This document shows positions 37,118-46,991 of a stretch of DNA of 64,000 nt, one piece after another. Position 1 is the stretch's first letter, and each line of letters starts with the position of its first letter. Made by a program: the position numbers and the translations under genes. The stretch is from Marinomonas colpomeniae. GTDB taxonomy: Bacteria > Pseudomonadota > Gammaproteobacteria > Pseudomonadales > Marinomonadaceae. The stretch covers positions 62,001 to 126,000 of the forward strand of contig NZ_JACYFC010000001.1 in the NCBI RefSeq assembly GCF_014803385.1, in the 5' to 3' direction. The notes beneath the pieces were generated by a model. The model saw nothing but the letters and a program-made list of their open reading frames with translations. It searched no databases and was not told where the DNA came from.

Positions 37118-38710
37118 ATGGCATTTCTTGGTACTTTTATTTCAGTTTTTCCGATTCTTTTATTAATTTGGCTCATGACCAAAAAACAGGCGTTACCGTC
37201 TCATATCGCATTACCTATTTCTGCATTATTGGTGGGCGTTATTCAGTTTTTTTACTTTGATGCTGATTGGCGTTTGTTGACTGCGAATATTATTTCTGGA
37301 ACCTTGTCTGTCATTACGCCTATTTCCATTATTGCCGGAGCGATTTTATTAAATCGAGTGTTGGCAATTTCTGGGGCAGAAAGTGTTATCGCTCATTGGT
37401 TAGAATCCATTAGCACCAATGCCATTGCTCAGTTGATGATCATTGGTTGGGCGTTCGCCTTTATGTTGGAAGGTGCATCAGGATTCGGAACTCCTGCAGC
37501 CATTGCTGCGCCTATGTTAGTGGGTTTGGGTTTTCACCCTTTAAAGGTCGCAATGCTTGCTCTGGTGATGAACTCTGTTCCTGTGTCATTTGGTGCCGTC
37601 GGTACACCGATTTGGTTTGGTTTAGAGGCATTGAACCTAAATTCAGAAGAAATCTTCGAGGTTGCCACACAAACGGCCTTAATTAATTCAATGGCTGCGT
37701 TTATTATCCCAATCATGGCATTAAAATTTGTCACCAGTTGGCAAATGATTCGTCAAAACATTGTGTTCATACTTCTGAGTATTTTGTCTTGTACGGTTCC
37801 ATATTATTGGATTGCGACGTGGAACTATGAATTCCCAGCATTGATTGGTGGAGCGATTGGCTTGATGATCAGCATAGCTTTAGCTAAGCAGCGTATTGGC
37901 TTAAAAGCAGACGAAAACGATTTACCTAGAGGTGAAAAAGTACCTTTTAAAGCACTGGTTTTTGCATTGTCTCCTTTGGTTTTGCTGATTGTCATTCTTA
38001 TAGTGACGCGTATTAGTCAGCTGGGCATCAAAGGGTTATTAACTGACATGACTCTGTGGTTTGGTTTCGACATAGGTCACGCGTATTTTAGTGTGAGTCA
38101 GGCGCTGGTGCTGTCAGTGGAGAATATTCTAAACACACCTGTAGGCTGGTCGTATAAAACGCTTTACGTACCCGCTTTAATTCCATTTCTGTTGGTCGTG
38201 CTAATTTCGATTCCTTTGTTAAAAATGTCACGAAGCAATGTAGCGGAAGCCTTTGCAGATACTGGCCGTAGAATGAAGTTACCACTGATTTCTTTGGCTG
38301 CCGCGCTTATCATGGTGAACTTCATGATGTTGGGTGGTGAACACTCTCCTATCTTTTTGATTGCCAATGCATTCTCAAGTATTACCGGTGATAACTGGTC
38401 GTATTTTTCTGCCCTTTTAGGCGCATTAGGAAGCTTTTTCTCAGGTTCTGCTACTGTGTCTAATTTAACCTTTAGTGGCATTCAGCAAAGCATCGCAATG
38501 CAAGTTGGCTTACCAATATCCGTCGTCCTTGCTTTGCAATCTGCAGGTGCCGCCATGGGTAACATGGTGTGTATCAACAACATTATCGCTGTCTCGACTA
38601 TTTTAGGGATTGCCAACAAAGAAGGTTATATCATTAAGAAAACCATTATTCCTATGATGGTTTACGGCGTGATTGCTGCCTTGGTTGGCGCTGGTTTGAT
38701 ACTTATTTAG
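37118..38710 (+). CDS. lldP: L-lactate permease
   Basis: Proton-coupled lactate importer of the LctP family, 530 aa with about 12-14 helices. Conserved segments include EGASGFGTPAAIAAPMLV near residue 120, FGAVGTPIWFGLE near 165, and the late SGSATVSNLTFSGIQ. AACCTGGAG sits before ATG 37118. An L-lactate dehydrogenase gene occurs 20 kb away at 58.7 kb, not next to it. The gene is monocistronic with a terminator. Confidence 0.93.
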   Translation: MAFLGTFISVFPILLLIWLMTKKQALPSHIALPISALLVGVIQFFYFDADWRLLTANIISGTLSVITPISIIAGAILLNRVLAISGAESVIAHWLESISTNAIAQLMIIGWAFAFMLEGASGFGTPAAIAAPMLVGLGFHPLKVAMLALVMNSVPVSFGAVGTPIWFGLEALNLNSEEIFEVATQTALINSMAAFIIPIMALKFVTSWQMIRQNIVFILLSILSCTVPYYWIATWNYEFPALIGGAIGLMISIALAKQRIGLKADENDLPRGEKVPFKALVFALSPLVLLIVILIVTRISQLGIKGLLTDMTLWFGFDIGHAYFSVSQALVLSVENILNTPVGWSYKTLYVPALIPFLLVVLISIPLLKMSRSNVAEAFADTGRRMKLPLISLAAALIMVNFMMLGGEHSPIFLIANAFSSITGDNWSYFSALLGALGSFFSGSATVSNLTFSGIQQSIAMQVGLPISVVLALQSAGAAMGNMVCINNIIAVSTILGIANKEGYIIKKTIIPMMVYGVIAALVGAGLILI

Positions 38711-38729
38711 TTACTTAGGCACTCAATAA

Positions 38730-38757
38730 AAGACCAACTTTTTGAGTTGGCCTTTTT
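38730..38757. terminator. Bidirectional terminator between lldP and modF-like gene
   Basis: CCAACT/AGTTGG core stem with a short T-rich loop, A-run on the left and six T on the right, between convergent stops. Confidence 0.8.
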
Positions 38758-38775
38758 TGTTTGTGACTTTCTACA

Positions 38776-40248
38776 TTAGTTGTTTTTCTTCAAAGCCAAG
38801 TAGTTATCTATCCCTGTGATTTTATCTTCTGCATGGTGATTTACGTATAAAACAGTGGTTTCTGATGCTGCGCAGATCTTTTCTATTAAGGCTAAAACCA
38901 GCTGTCGATTCATGTCGTCTAGACCAAGACAAGGCTCATCTAGGATCAGCAGCGGTGGATGTTTCACCATGGCGCGGGCGATGAGTAGCAAGCGTTGGTC
39001 TCCGTAGGAAAGCTTGTTAAATGGCTGGTCAGCGCGGTCTCTCATACCAAGTAATTCAAGCCATTCATTGGCAGTTTTCTTTTGATTGTCAGTGGATTTT
39101 GAATACATACCAATGCTGTCATAAAACCCTGAAATGATGACGTTACGGCAACTGGTACTAACGCGGTATTCCCATTGTAAAGCGGTGGAAACATAACCGA
39201 TGAATTGTTTGATTTGCCAGATACTTTCCCCATTACCACGCTGAAACCCGAAGACAAAAATATCATTCACGTAACACTGTGGGTGATCACCTGTGATCAA
39301 AGACAATACGCAAGTTTTACCGCTGCCATTTGGCCCGCTGAGTTGCCAGTGTTGGCCTTGTTCAATTGTCCAATTGAGTTTATCGACAATGACAGTGTCT
39401 TCGTATTTGATTGTCACGCCTTTTAAGCGAACTAAAGGCTGGCTCGCATCAAGTCCAGGCAATTGGTTACTTGAGCCAGCCGCTGGGATTTTTAGATCTG
39501 TGGTTTTCAAATGCAGTAATTGGTACAGATCTTCGAAGGCGGTTTTGTCTTGGCGATCTATAGTTAAGGCCAAGTTCCCTACGGCTGTATTACTTTTATT
39601 GTCTTTTTTATCTAATTGGACTTTATCCATGTAGGCAACATGAGTAATAAAGTCAGGCATTTCATCAAATCGGTTTAACACCATTACCATGGGAACCGTA
39701 TCAACAATAGAGGCGAGGTGAGCTTGTAGCATGATTAAGGTGTCGGCGTCTAAGCCATCAAAAGGCTCGTCTAAAACCAATAAATCAGGCTTGCTGGATA
39801 ATGCTCGGACCAGCATAACTTTGCGGGTTTCCCCTGTAGAAAGCTTGCGAAAAGCACGATCAAGTAAGGTAGTAAGGCCGAACTTCTCAATCAGTGTTTG
39901 GGCTAGTTCTGGATCCGCACAATCGTCAAAAATCATTTCTCGAACAGGTGTGCCAACAGAAATAACGTCCATGATGTCGGCATCGTCTTTCTTCAATTCT
40001 TTGGCGATCAGTTCCGCTTGAGCTTCAAAAGACACCAAGCCGACATTTGTTGGAATACCTTGAATACTGCCCGATTCCAAATCACCAACACCGCCTAACA
40101 CCGCAGCAAGAGCAGATTTTCCTGAGCCATTGGTTCCTGTGATTACCCAATGTTGGCTTGGTTCGACTGTCCAGTTGATGTTGTTTAACGTGAATCTTTC
40201 ATCAAAATTGATATAAGCATCAATAATTGAAATAGCAGTAGTAAGCAT
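38776..40248 (-). CDS. modF: ModF-like double ABC ATPase
   Basis: A 490-aa protein with two ABC ATPase domains and no membrane segment, equal in length to E. coli ModF (PhrA). The first domain has Walker A GTNGSGKS, signature LSTGET and Walker B LLVLDEPFDGLD. The second has GPNGSGKT, LSYGDQ and LLILDEPCLGLD. The role of ModF is not established; it is named for its linkage to modE in E. coli, but no molybdate genes are here. It starts 38 nt after the diheme peroxidase stop on the same strand and may belong to that operon. Confidence 0.87.
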   Translation of the reverse strand: MLTTAISIIDAYINFDERFTLNNINWTVEPSQHWVITGTNGSGKSALAAVLGGVGDLESGSIQGIPTNVGLVSFEAQAELIAKELKKDDADIMDVISVGTPVREMIFDDCADPELAQTLIEKFGLTTLLDRAFRKLSTGETRKVMLVRALSSKPDLLVLDEPFDGLDADTLIMLQAHLASIVDTVPMVMVLNRFDEMPDFITHVAYMDKVQLDKKDNKSNTAVGNLALTIDRQDKTAFEDLYQLLHLKTTDLKIPAAGSSNQLPGLDASQPLVRLKGVTIKYEDTVIVDKLNWTIEQGQHWQLSGPNGSGKTCVLSLITGDHPQCYVNDIFVFGFQRGNGESIWQIKQFIGYVSTALQWEYRVSTSCRNVIISGFYDSIGMYSKSTDNQKKTANEWLELLGMRDRADQPFNKLSYGDQRLLLIARAMVKHPPLLILDEPCLGLDDMNRQLVLALIEKICAASETTVLYVNHHAEDKITGIDNYLALKKNN

Positions 40249-40285
40249 AAAGAAATCTCTTGTTTAAAAGTAAGTATAAAGTCCG

Positions 40286-41467
40286 TTATTGGCATCTAGA
40301 AAATAGTTGTGTATTTTCGGTCGCCGCTGAAATAGGGCCAGCGAGCGACGTTAAAAATGCGACCATGCTACGCGATTGCTCTTCATTTAAATGTAAAGGT
40401 CGCAAGATTTTTTCGCCATCTGCATGTAATCTTTCTTCATCTAAATTTGAGTAAAAATCGATGACATCCACTAAGGTTCTAACGCTGCCATTATGCATAT
40501 AAGGGGCAGTTTGGCTGACATTTCTGAGAGAGGGCACTTTAAACTCACCCCAGTTACGATGCAAAAGTTGCAGATGTTTTGTGCGTACCGCATTGTTTTT
40601 ACTAGGATCGTCATTGTATTTACCCAGCAAGTTATAAGGGTCTTTTCGTAGCGCTTGAATTCCCTTATAACGTCCTTTATCAACACCTTGGCCATTTTGG
40701 ATAAAGAAGGGCACACCAATATCGCCAAATTCACCATTAGTGAAGTTCGGGCCAGAATGACAGAGTACGCAGCGAGCTTCACCAATAAACAGTTTCAAGC
40801 CTTTTTGCGCATCTATGGATAGGTATTGTTCGTCATTTCGGCTGGACTGTTTGATTCGTTGACTGCGAAAGAGATCAAATGAACTTGATCCGCTTTTAAT
40901 GGTTTCTTGATAGCTAGCAAGCAGTTTTCCAAGTGTAATGAGTAACTCATCTTCTGAAAAGGATCCGATAGTGCGATCTGTGACTTGCTGGAAAGCACAT
41001 TGAAACTGATTGTCTTGTTTTAGCGTGTTTTTAAGTATTGTTATGTTGGTGTGCATTTCCGCCGAAGCCAACATAGGCCGAATGCTTTGAGACCACAGAC
41101 TGTCATGTTCACCGCCCCAGCCATACCAAGGACGATGTCCAACATCTAGTAAGCTGCTGGTGTGCCTGTGTAGTGGATCGAAGCCTTTGTTCAGAGGAAG
41201 ACTATCCTGAAAGGCTTGATTTGGCTGATGGCAGTCTGCACAAGAGAAACGATTATCTTTGGATAAACGGCGGTCAAAAAACAACTGACGACCTAACTCA
41301 ATCGCACCTTCTTGTTGTGAGAACCGATTACTTGGGTCTTTTACAGATTCTGTAGGCCAAGGCCCCAAAGAACGAATCATCGTCAATTCTTGATCGCTGT
41401 ATTCTAATCCGTAAACAGGTTGCCATAAAAGCAGGAAGACAAGACAAAAATAGGCCGTTAACTTCAT
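40286..41467 (-). CDS. Periplasmic diheme cytochrome c peroxidase / MauG family protein
   Basis: A 393-aa exported protein (signal peptide 1-20, cleavage VYG-L) with two c-type heme sites: CADCH at 76-80 and CVLCH at 233-237. The family segment VPSLRNVSQTAPYMHNGSV near residue 330 is present. It could reduce peroxide or carry out MauG-like oxidation of a partner. Its ATG overlaps the stop of the upstream FixH-like gene by four bases (ATGA), so translation is coupled. The operon also includes a secreted amidohydrolase. Confidence 0.92.
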   Translation of the reverse strand: MKLTAYFCLVFLLLWQPVYGLEYSDQELTMIRSLGPWPTESVKDPSNRFSQQEGAIELGRQLFFDRRLSKDNRFSCADCHQPNQAFQDSLPLNKGFDPLHRHTSSLLDVGHRPWYGWGGEHDSLWSQSIRPMLASAEMHTNITILKNTLKQDNQFQCAFQQVTDRTIGSFSEDELLITLGKLLASYQETIKSGSSSFDLFRSQRIKQSSRNDEQYLSIDAQKGLKLFIGEARCVLCHSGPNFTNGEFGDIGVPFFIQNGQGVDKGRYKGIQALRKDPYNLLGKYNDDPSKNNAVRTKHLQLLHRNWGEFKVPSLRNVSQTAPYMHNGSVRTLVDVIDFYSNLDEERLHADGEKILRPLHLNEEQSRSMVAFLTSLAGPISAATENTQLFSRCQ

Positions 41468-41874
41468 AGGGTTAAGTCGTGTTCTATATCGTATCGGCGT
41501 TCATCAGAGAAGATATTTAGCTTTAAACGCCATGTTCCAAACATGTGAAAAACAAATCCTGTAGCAAGGTATTGTCCGGGGCTTTTCATTGTCACATTTG
41601 GTTGGTAATTCATGCCGTGATTATGGGCAGGCATCATAGCTGAAGCTTTTATTTCCCCAACAAAGGGCTTGGATTCTTCGCAAGCGATAATATTCAATTC
41701 AAATACTTCTCCCACGATGGGAGGCGTGTCTTGTTGCCAGATAATGCCAATTGTCAAACCATCTTGTTCAATAGTCACGCCAGCGTCGTCTGGTATTGAA
41801 CAAGCAAGTACATAACTGCTGCTTTGAACGGCTAAGATGATAGCGCCTATTCTAGCCGCAACAGCCGTTTTCAT
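41464..41874 (-). CDS. FixH/YtkA-like exported protein
   Basis: A 136-aa protein. Residues 1-25 look like a signal peptide with a possible lipobox (VLAC, Cys25). The rest resembles a FixH/YtkA immunoglobulin-like domain. AHNHGMNYQP in the middle and FHMFGTWRLKLNI near the end correspond to that family's conserved His-rich loop and final strands. His and Met could bind copper. ATG 41874 overlaps the amidohydrolase stop as ATGA; the longer frame has only a TTG at 41886. It is coupled at both ends to its operon partners. Confidence 0.75.
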   Translation of the reverse strand: MKTAVAARIGAIILAVQSSSYVLACSIPDDAGVTIEQDGLTIGIIWQQDTPPIVGEVFELNIIACEESKPFVGEIKASAMMPAHNHGMNYQPNVTMKSPGQYLATGFVFHMFGTWRLKLNIFSDERRYDIEHDLTL

Positions 41875-42689
41875 TTTAGCGCCCAATTCGATAAGGCGAG
41901 AGCGTTTTTATAGGCGATTTTCTCAGCTACGTCTGTCGGTAAATCCGTTAACCATTCTCGGCTCCAATCCGCATGATCTATGATGTAATACCAACGTTCT
42001 GGGGAAAACGTATCAGTGCCGACCATAATACGATCTGGGTAAGCAAGAAACAGCTCTCGCCAATCTGCGTCGACTTTTCCATTTGATGCATGCTCATTTC
42101 GAAAAGCCAAGTCGGCGCTTAAATTAGGATGTTTTTCTAACATGCGAGCAATGGTGTATGTATCATCGAACCCTGAATGCGCCCATAATATCTTGGCACT
42201 TGGATCTTGATCAAACACATACTCAACGGCGTCTGAATCGCCATGTAAATGAAGGAAGATTTGATACTGAGCCGCAAGCTCTACCACGCGTCGAATGACG
42301 GGTAAATTTGCATTATCACCATAGACATGAAACTCACCAATGCCAGCGTAGGTGTTTTTCGCCAGTAAGTTTTCTAGCATAGGAATAACAGATTCGTCAT
42401 GCAACCAAGTGCTGATTTCACCGCGTTTACGATAAGGACGAAGAACTGGAACAATTAGATCAGGTGCTTTTGCGTATAAAAGCTGGGTACCTTCGTCACT
42501 GGAACTCGAAACAAAGGCTTTTTGTAGGCCTGCTGTGCGTAATATTTCAATGGCTTTCTTAGGAGGAGTCACATTCCAAGCGTCATGACTGTAATGAATG
42601 TGAGTATCTATCAATTGTGTTTCTGAATGGGCGGTTGAAACACTGAAAACTAATACACTGCTTAACAAAGAACCTATGACACGTTTCAT
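41871..42689 (-). CDS. Secreted amidohydrolase family protein
   Basis: A 272-aa metal-dependent hydrolase with a Sec signal peptide (1-22). The mature barrel begins with DTHIH (28-32), the first metal-binding motif. HLHGD, ILWAHSGF and GTDTF supply the remaining typical His and Asp residues of the amidohydrolase-2 type. Export to the periplasm is unusual for this family. It is the first gene of a tightly overlapping operon with a FixH-like protein and a diheme peroxidase. The substrate is unknown. Confidence 0.85.
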   Translation of the reverse strand: MKRVIGSLLSSVLVFSVSTAHSETQLIDTHIHYSHDAWNVTPPKKAIEILRTAGLQKAFVSSSSDEGTQLLYAKAPDLIVPVLRPYRKRGEISTWLHDESVIPMLENLLAKNTYAGIGEFHVYGDNANLPVIRRVVELAAQYQIFLHLHGDSDAVEYVFDQDPSAKILWAHSGFDDTYTIARMLEKHPNLSADLAFRNEHASNGKVDADWRELFLAYPDRIMVGTDTFSPERWYYIIDHADWSREWLTDLPTDVAEKIAYKNALALSNWALK

Positions 42690-42776
42690 ATTTTCTTCCT
42701 CGTGATGATCAATAAAATTGATACGTTCAGAATAGCTATTTTTAGTAGATTGATTTCATTCTGCCAAGTAGACACA

Positions 42777-42805
42777 AAAAAGCCAAGGTAAAAACCTTGG
42801 CTTTT
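42777..42805 (-). terminator. Terminator of ilvC
   Basis: Perfect 11-bp stem (42777-42787 with 42795-42805), 7-nt loop, T-run on the minus strand. 22 nt after the ilvC stop. Confidence 0.9.
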
Positions 42806-42827
42806 GACGTTTAAATTCTTACGGAAA

Positions 42828-44303
42828 TTAAACGATTTTTTTCATGTCAGCCATGTGACCACGAAGTACGCCGCCAATAGCTTCAACTGGATGATTACGT
42901 AGTGCTGCGTTTACTTCAATTAAACGAGCGTTATCAACACCGTTATCTTCCGTTGAAAGACCTTTACCGATTACGTCCGTTTTGATGTCTTTCATGAAGT
43001 CTGCTAGCAATGGTAGGCAAGCGTGGTTGTATAGGTAGCAACCGTATTCTGCTGTGTCAGAGATAGTTGCGTTCATTTCGTAAAGTTTCTTACGAGCGAT
43101 TGTGTTGGCGATAAGCGGAGTTTCGTGTAGAGACTCGTAGTAAGCAGAATCAGCAACAATACCTGCAGCTGTCATCGTTTCGAAAGCAAGCTCAACACCG
43201 GCTTTAACCATCGCGACCATCAAGATACCGTTGTCGAAGAACTCTTGTTCAGAAATTTCAACGTCGCCAGCAGGTGTTTTTTCAAAGTTTGTTTCTGCTG
43301 TTTCTGCGCGCCAGCCTAGTAGGTTAACGTCGTCATTCGCCCAATCTTCCATCATAGTTTTAGAAAAATGACCACTGATGATGTCGTCTTGGTGTTTGTT
43401 GTACAAAGGACGCATGATCACTTTCAATTCTTCAGAAAGATCGAACGCTTTGATTTTTGCTGGGTTAGAAAGACGGTCTAGCATGTTTGTCACGCCGCCG
43501 TATTTCAAGGCTTCTGTCACTGTTTCCCAACCGTATTGTATCAAACGAGATGCGTAACCAGCATCAATGCCTTCTTCAACCATTTTATCGAAACAAAGGA
43601 TAGAACCCGTTTGCAACATACCACAAAGGATTGTTTGCTCACCCATAAGGTCAGATTTTACTTCCGCGATGAAAGAAGACATTAGAACGCCTGCTTTATG
43701 ACCGCCAGTACCAACCGCGTACGCTTTTGCTAGAGCAAGACCTTCACCTTTAGGATCGTTGTCTTCGTGAACAGCTATCAGTGTTGGAACACCAAAACCA
43801 CGAACGTATTCAGCACGTACTTCAGAACCTGGGCACTTAGGCGCAACCATGATGACGGTTAAGTCTTCGCGAATTTGCATGCCTTCTTCTACGATGTTGA
43901 AACCGTGAGAGTAAGATAGGCAAGCGCCTTTCTTCATAAGAGGCATGATTTCTTTCACAACAGGCGTGTGTTGTTTATCCGGTGTTAGGTTCAATACCAC
44001 GTCAGCGGTTGGGATAAGTTCTTCATAAGTACCAACAACGAAACCGTTTTCAGTCGCGTTTTTCCACGACTGGCGTTTTTCAGCGATCGCTGCAGCACGT
44101 AGTGTATAAGAAACGTCTAGCCCGCTGTCACGTAGATTCAAACCTTGGTTAAGACCTTGAGCACCACAACCAATAACGACAATTTTTTTGCCTTTCAGCG
44201 CATCAACGCCTTCAGGGAATTCAGAAATGTCCATGAAGCGACATTTTGCTAATTGAGCTAATTGCTCACGTAGTGGCAAAGTATTGAAGTAGTTATTAGA
44301 CAT
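42828..44303 (-). CDS. ilvC: Ketol-acid reductoisomerase (NADP+), class II
   Basis: Second common step of valine, leucine and isoleucine synthesis: isomeroreduction of acetolactate or acetohydroxybutyrate. At 491 aa it is the long class II form with a duplicated C-terminal domain, as in E. coli. The Rossmann motif [19 protein letters not shown] lies at about 37-55. Metal-binding acidic residues occur in [11 protein letters not shown]. It is transcribed divergently from ilvY, the usual arrangement. It is not linked to ilvBN here. Confidence 0.97.
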   Translation of the reverse strand: MSNNYFNTLPLREQLAQLAKCRFMDISEFPEGVDALKGKKIVVIGCGAQGLNQGLNLRDSGLDVSYTLRAAAIAEKRQSWKNATENGFVVGTYEELIPTADVVLNLTPDKQHTPVVKEIMPLMKKGACLSYSHGFNIVEEGMQIREDLTVIMVAPKCPGSEVRAEYVRGFGVPTLIAVHEDNDPKGEGLALAKAYAVGTGGHKAGVLMSSFIAEVKSDLMGEQTILCGMLQTGSILCFDKMVEEGIDAGYASRLIQYGWETVTEALKYGGVTNMLDRLSNPAKIKAFDLSEELKVIMRPLYNKHQDDIISGHFSKTMMEDWANDDVNLLGWRAETAETNFEKTPAGDVEISEQEFFDNGILMVAMVKAGVELAFETMTAAGIVADSAYYESLHETPLIANTIARKKLYEMNATISDTAEYGCYLYNHACLPLLADFMKDIKTDVIGKGLSTEDNGVDNARLIEVNAALRNHPVEAIGGVLRGHMADMKKIV

Positions 44304-44452
44304 GGGTAAACACCTGTTAATTTAGTATTTGTAATCGATGAGCAAACCTCACCGATTTTTAAAATGAGTGACAAAATAAAGAAACGTAAAACGATTTCTA
44401 ATGTCAGTGTGGTTACTTTATAGAAAGTTCATGATTTCGTAAATTGATATAT

Positions 44453-44480
44453 TTGCAATATAACGTCCCATTTTTTGCAA
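44453..44480. promoter_or_regulatory. Repeated TTGCAA elements in the ilvC-ilvY gap
   Basis: Two TTGCAA hexamers at 44453-44458 and 44475-44480, 22 bp apart (about two helical turns), just upstream of ilvY and facing the ilvC promoter. This fits a LysR-type regulator touching the same face twice. Binding by IlvY is inferred from position. Confidence 0.45.
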
Positions 44481-44502
44481 AGATAAGATATCCTTACTTA
44501 CT

Positions 44503-45390
44503 ATGAATATACGAACCTTAAAACACTTTCTTGCTTTGGCAGAAAACCTGCATTTTGGTCGCGCTAGTGATGAGTGCCACATTAGCATTTCTGCCTTGTC
44601 GCGTAACATTCGTCAGCTAGAAGACGAGCTTGGTGTGGCTTTATTTAATCGAGATAATCGCACGGTTGTGTTAACTCAAGAAGGGCGGAAGTTTGTTGAT
44701 TACGCTCGAGAAACCAACAGTCGATGGAATCTCATTCGTCATGAGCTGACGGATAATTCTGACCAGCTTAGAGGTGAGATTAGTCTCTATGGTTCGGTAA
44801 CGGCCAGTCATAGCTTTCTATATGAGTTGCTTAACCGCTTTCGCGATATCCATCCTGGTATTGAAATCAAATTACGCACCGGTGATCCAGAACACGCCAT
44901 AGCCCATATTTTGGATGGCAAAGAAGACGTTACCATTGCCGCTCGTCCTGCTAATTTACCTCGTAATTTAGCCTTTAAGCCGATTGCCATGTCGCCATTG
45001 TTATTCATTGGGCCGCTTGAGCAACAAGTTCCAAATATACCAACAACCGCTCCGACGATGATAAAGGAATGGGAAAACATCCCCATGATTCTTTCTGAAA
45101 GCGGCGTTTCGCGTGTTCATGTAGATGCATGGTTTCTTCAGCATGATATTACGCCAAGAATTTACGCCCAAGTAACGGGGAACGAAGCGATAGTCAGCAT
45201 GGTGAGTTTAGGGTTTGGTATTGGCGTGGTGCCAAAAATTGTACTCGACAACAGCCCGCTGGTGGATCGCATTAAAGTGTTGGACGTACAGCCAGAATTA
45301 GCACCGTACGATATTGGTTTATTTGCTCTTAAAAAGAACCTAAAGAACCCAATGGTAGAAGCGTTTTGGAATTTGATAGAAGGCGAATAA
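44503..45390 (+). CDS. ilvY: LysR family activator IlvY
   Basis: A 295-aa LysR regulator (E. coli IlvY 297). The HTH lies at 1-60 (LALAENLHFGRASDECHISISALSRNIRQLE), quoted here by its ends LALAENLHFG and SALSRNIRQLE. The effector domain starts near 90. Directly divergent to ilvC, which it activates in E. coli on binding acetolactate or acetohydroxybutyrate. Length, context and the HFGRAS signature agree. Only a weak ribosome-binding site is visible. Confidence 0.93.
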   Translation: MNIRTLKHFLALAENLHFGRASDECHISISALSRNIRQLEDELGVALFNRDNRTVVLTQEGRKFVDYARETNSRWNLIRHELTDNSDQLRGEISLYGSVTASHSFLYELLNRFRDIHPGIEIKLRTGDPEHAIAHILDGKEDVTIAARPANLPRNLAFKPIAMSPLLFIGPLEQQVPNIPTTAPTMIKEWENIPMILSESGVSRVHVDAWFLQHDITPRIYAQVTGNEAIVSMVSLGFGIGVVPKIVLDNSPLVDRIKVLDVQPELAPYDIGLFALKKNLKNPMVEAFWNLIEGE

Positions 45391-45507
45391 TAAACCGCTT
45401 ACTTCTCCCTCGCTTAAAATGAATGGGAAATGAAAGGCAGCTACACAAAATTAATTACAGTCTTCGATGTCACTTTTTACCATTCATTTCTTTCTTGGTA
45501 GCAATAC

Positions 45508-45552
45508 AGGAAAAGGTTAAGAGAGTAAAATCTGCTCTCTTAACCTTTTCCT
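45508..45552. repeat. Perfect 18-bp inverted repeat between ilvY and the YHYH gene
   Basis: Arms 45508-45525 and 45535-45552, 9-nt loop, in the gap between convergent genes. There is no U-tract on either strand, so it is not a standard intrinsic terminator; it would still fold into a very stable RNA hairpin or DNA cruciform. Confidence 0.75.
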
Positions 45553-45634
45553 ACTGGAGCAGCTAATCTAACCATAATTCGCATATTCGCATGTTCACGA
45601 TGCTATAGCATGGCTCAACTATACTGCTTAGTGT

Positions 45635-46677
45635 TTAGCCTCTTCGTTTATCAAAGCTTGAGTCCGGAGTGCCTTTGAAGCACTTAAGCACCCAAGGATA
45701 AGCATCCGTTACATAATAACCATAAGTGCCATTTACTGACATTCCATTGCATTCGTCTAAGTCTCCAGATGTTTTATCGTATTCATAATCATCAACGAAT
45801 TTTCCATCATAGGAACCACCTGGAGAATACTTTTTACCTGCAAAGGTAATATCTGTTCTTTTGCCGTCATTTTCTTTGAGAACATAGCTGGATTTTGCTT
45901 TTCTAATCACGCCTTCATCATCAAAGTAGCTACCATAAATAGGAAAGCCATCTGTCGCGAAACCAATAACAGGTGAAGCAACACCACCATTAGAAGAAAA
46001 CATGGCTATTGGGTTTCCATGATAATGGTAAGCACCATCTGGTTGAGTGTGCGCATTATGTGAGTCAGTACCGAAATTGTTTAAAGATGACATAGGGTCA
46101 AATCGAAACGGTTGATCGGTATTACCGCAACCAATAAACCCATCACGAACACCAAAACAACCAGCCGCTAACAAATCCAATTTTACGCCATTTAAAAATA
46201 CGGCATTATCTTTACGTAAACTAAGTTCCGTCATTTAGACGCTTTTGTCGGTGCTTTTGGCACTGAATAAACTATATTTTGTTCGGTTATCGGGTTGCGG
46301 AAGGTTGAAGATCCATCATTAAAATCATGATTGGGTATCGCATTTGTAGAAAAAAGACACTTCTCATTTTCTAATGTTACTTTCAGGCTACCTTTATACA
46401 AGGTGTCTTGATTAACGTCTTTGACACTAGACTTATACTCATTGGCGTACTCAGAACAATTTGCCGCTCTACTTGTAAATAGCACATTAGTAATGTCTCT
46501 TGCACCATTACTAATGGCACGATTGTTACTTGTGTGACTGCTGCCATTGGCATGTTTATGGCTATGATCGGCATCATGATTATTTTGAGCACATGAAGCA
46601 GAGAGTAAACTTAGTGCGACTACAGTGAGTATGTTTTTCCTTTCTTTTTTGAATATATGTAACTTGCTTAGTTTCAA
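45635..46677 (-). pseudogene. YHYH-domain lipoprotein gene split by a frameshift
   Basis: Two overlapping frames together give one YHYH-family protein. The upstream frame (46677-46231, 148 aa) has a lipoprotein signal (LSASC lipobox near residue 28), a His-rich stretch, and the family's N-terminal domain ending in IPNHDFNDG. The downstream frame (46234-45635, 199 aa) begins inside the domain (NAVFLNGVKLDLLAAGCFG) and carries DGAYHYHGNP. The frames meet at ATGA (46234-46231), where a -1 shift would fuse them. A single-base loss is the simplest reading. Coupled translation of two pieces is possible, but the second lacks an export signal. Confidence 0.72.
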
Positions 46678-46991
46678 TTAACTAGGTATTTGAGTAAGAG
46701 GCTTTTTTAAAATTTTTAAGTGAGTTGTCTTGTCATTATTAAACGCTGTTTTTTTTATGAGTAAAATCAGATTTACATTAATTTATTTTTAACAACGTAT
46801 TAGAGCGCTTAGTGGGAAATTAAGAAAAGGCATTTATATGATTTTTGAATGAATCTATAAAATGATTTAAGCGGCAGGTGAGTAATCTATGTAAAAACCG
46901 CTAAACAAGGCCTGATTAGTTTGTTTAGCGGTGGGGAAATGTTCAAAAAGGTAAGGTGATTAAATTTATTTGGTTTTAAGTATTCCTTTAT
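46678..46991. other. 314-bp AT-rich gap with one terminator
   Basis: No coding frame or RNA gene is recognisable between the YHYH gene and the HAD gene. It contains the HAD-operon terminator at 46897-46932. The rest is AT-rich promoter-like sequence upstream of the YHYH gene. Confidence 0.6.
46897..46932 (-). terminator. Terminator of the HAD/ABC operon
   Basis: Perfect 12-bp stem (46897-46908 with 46921-46932), 12-nt loop, T5 on the minus strand. About 60 nt after the HAD stop. Confidence 0.85.

Noticed and set aside
38776-40248. Molybdate uptake locus around the ModF-like gene
   Set aside because: No modA, modB, modC or modE in the window; name rests on protein similarity only.
46225-46240. 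Programmed -1 frameshift joining the YHYH halves
   Set aside because: No X-XXY-YYZ slippery heptamer and no evident downstream pseudoknot; mutation is simpler.
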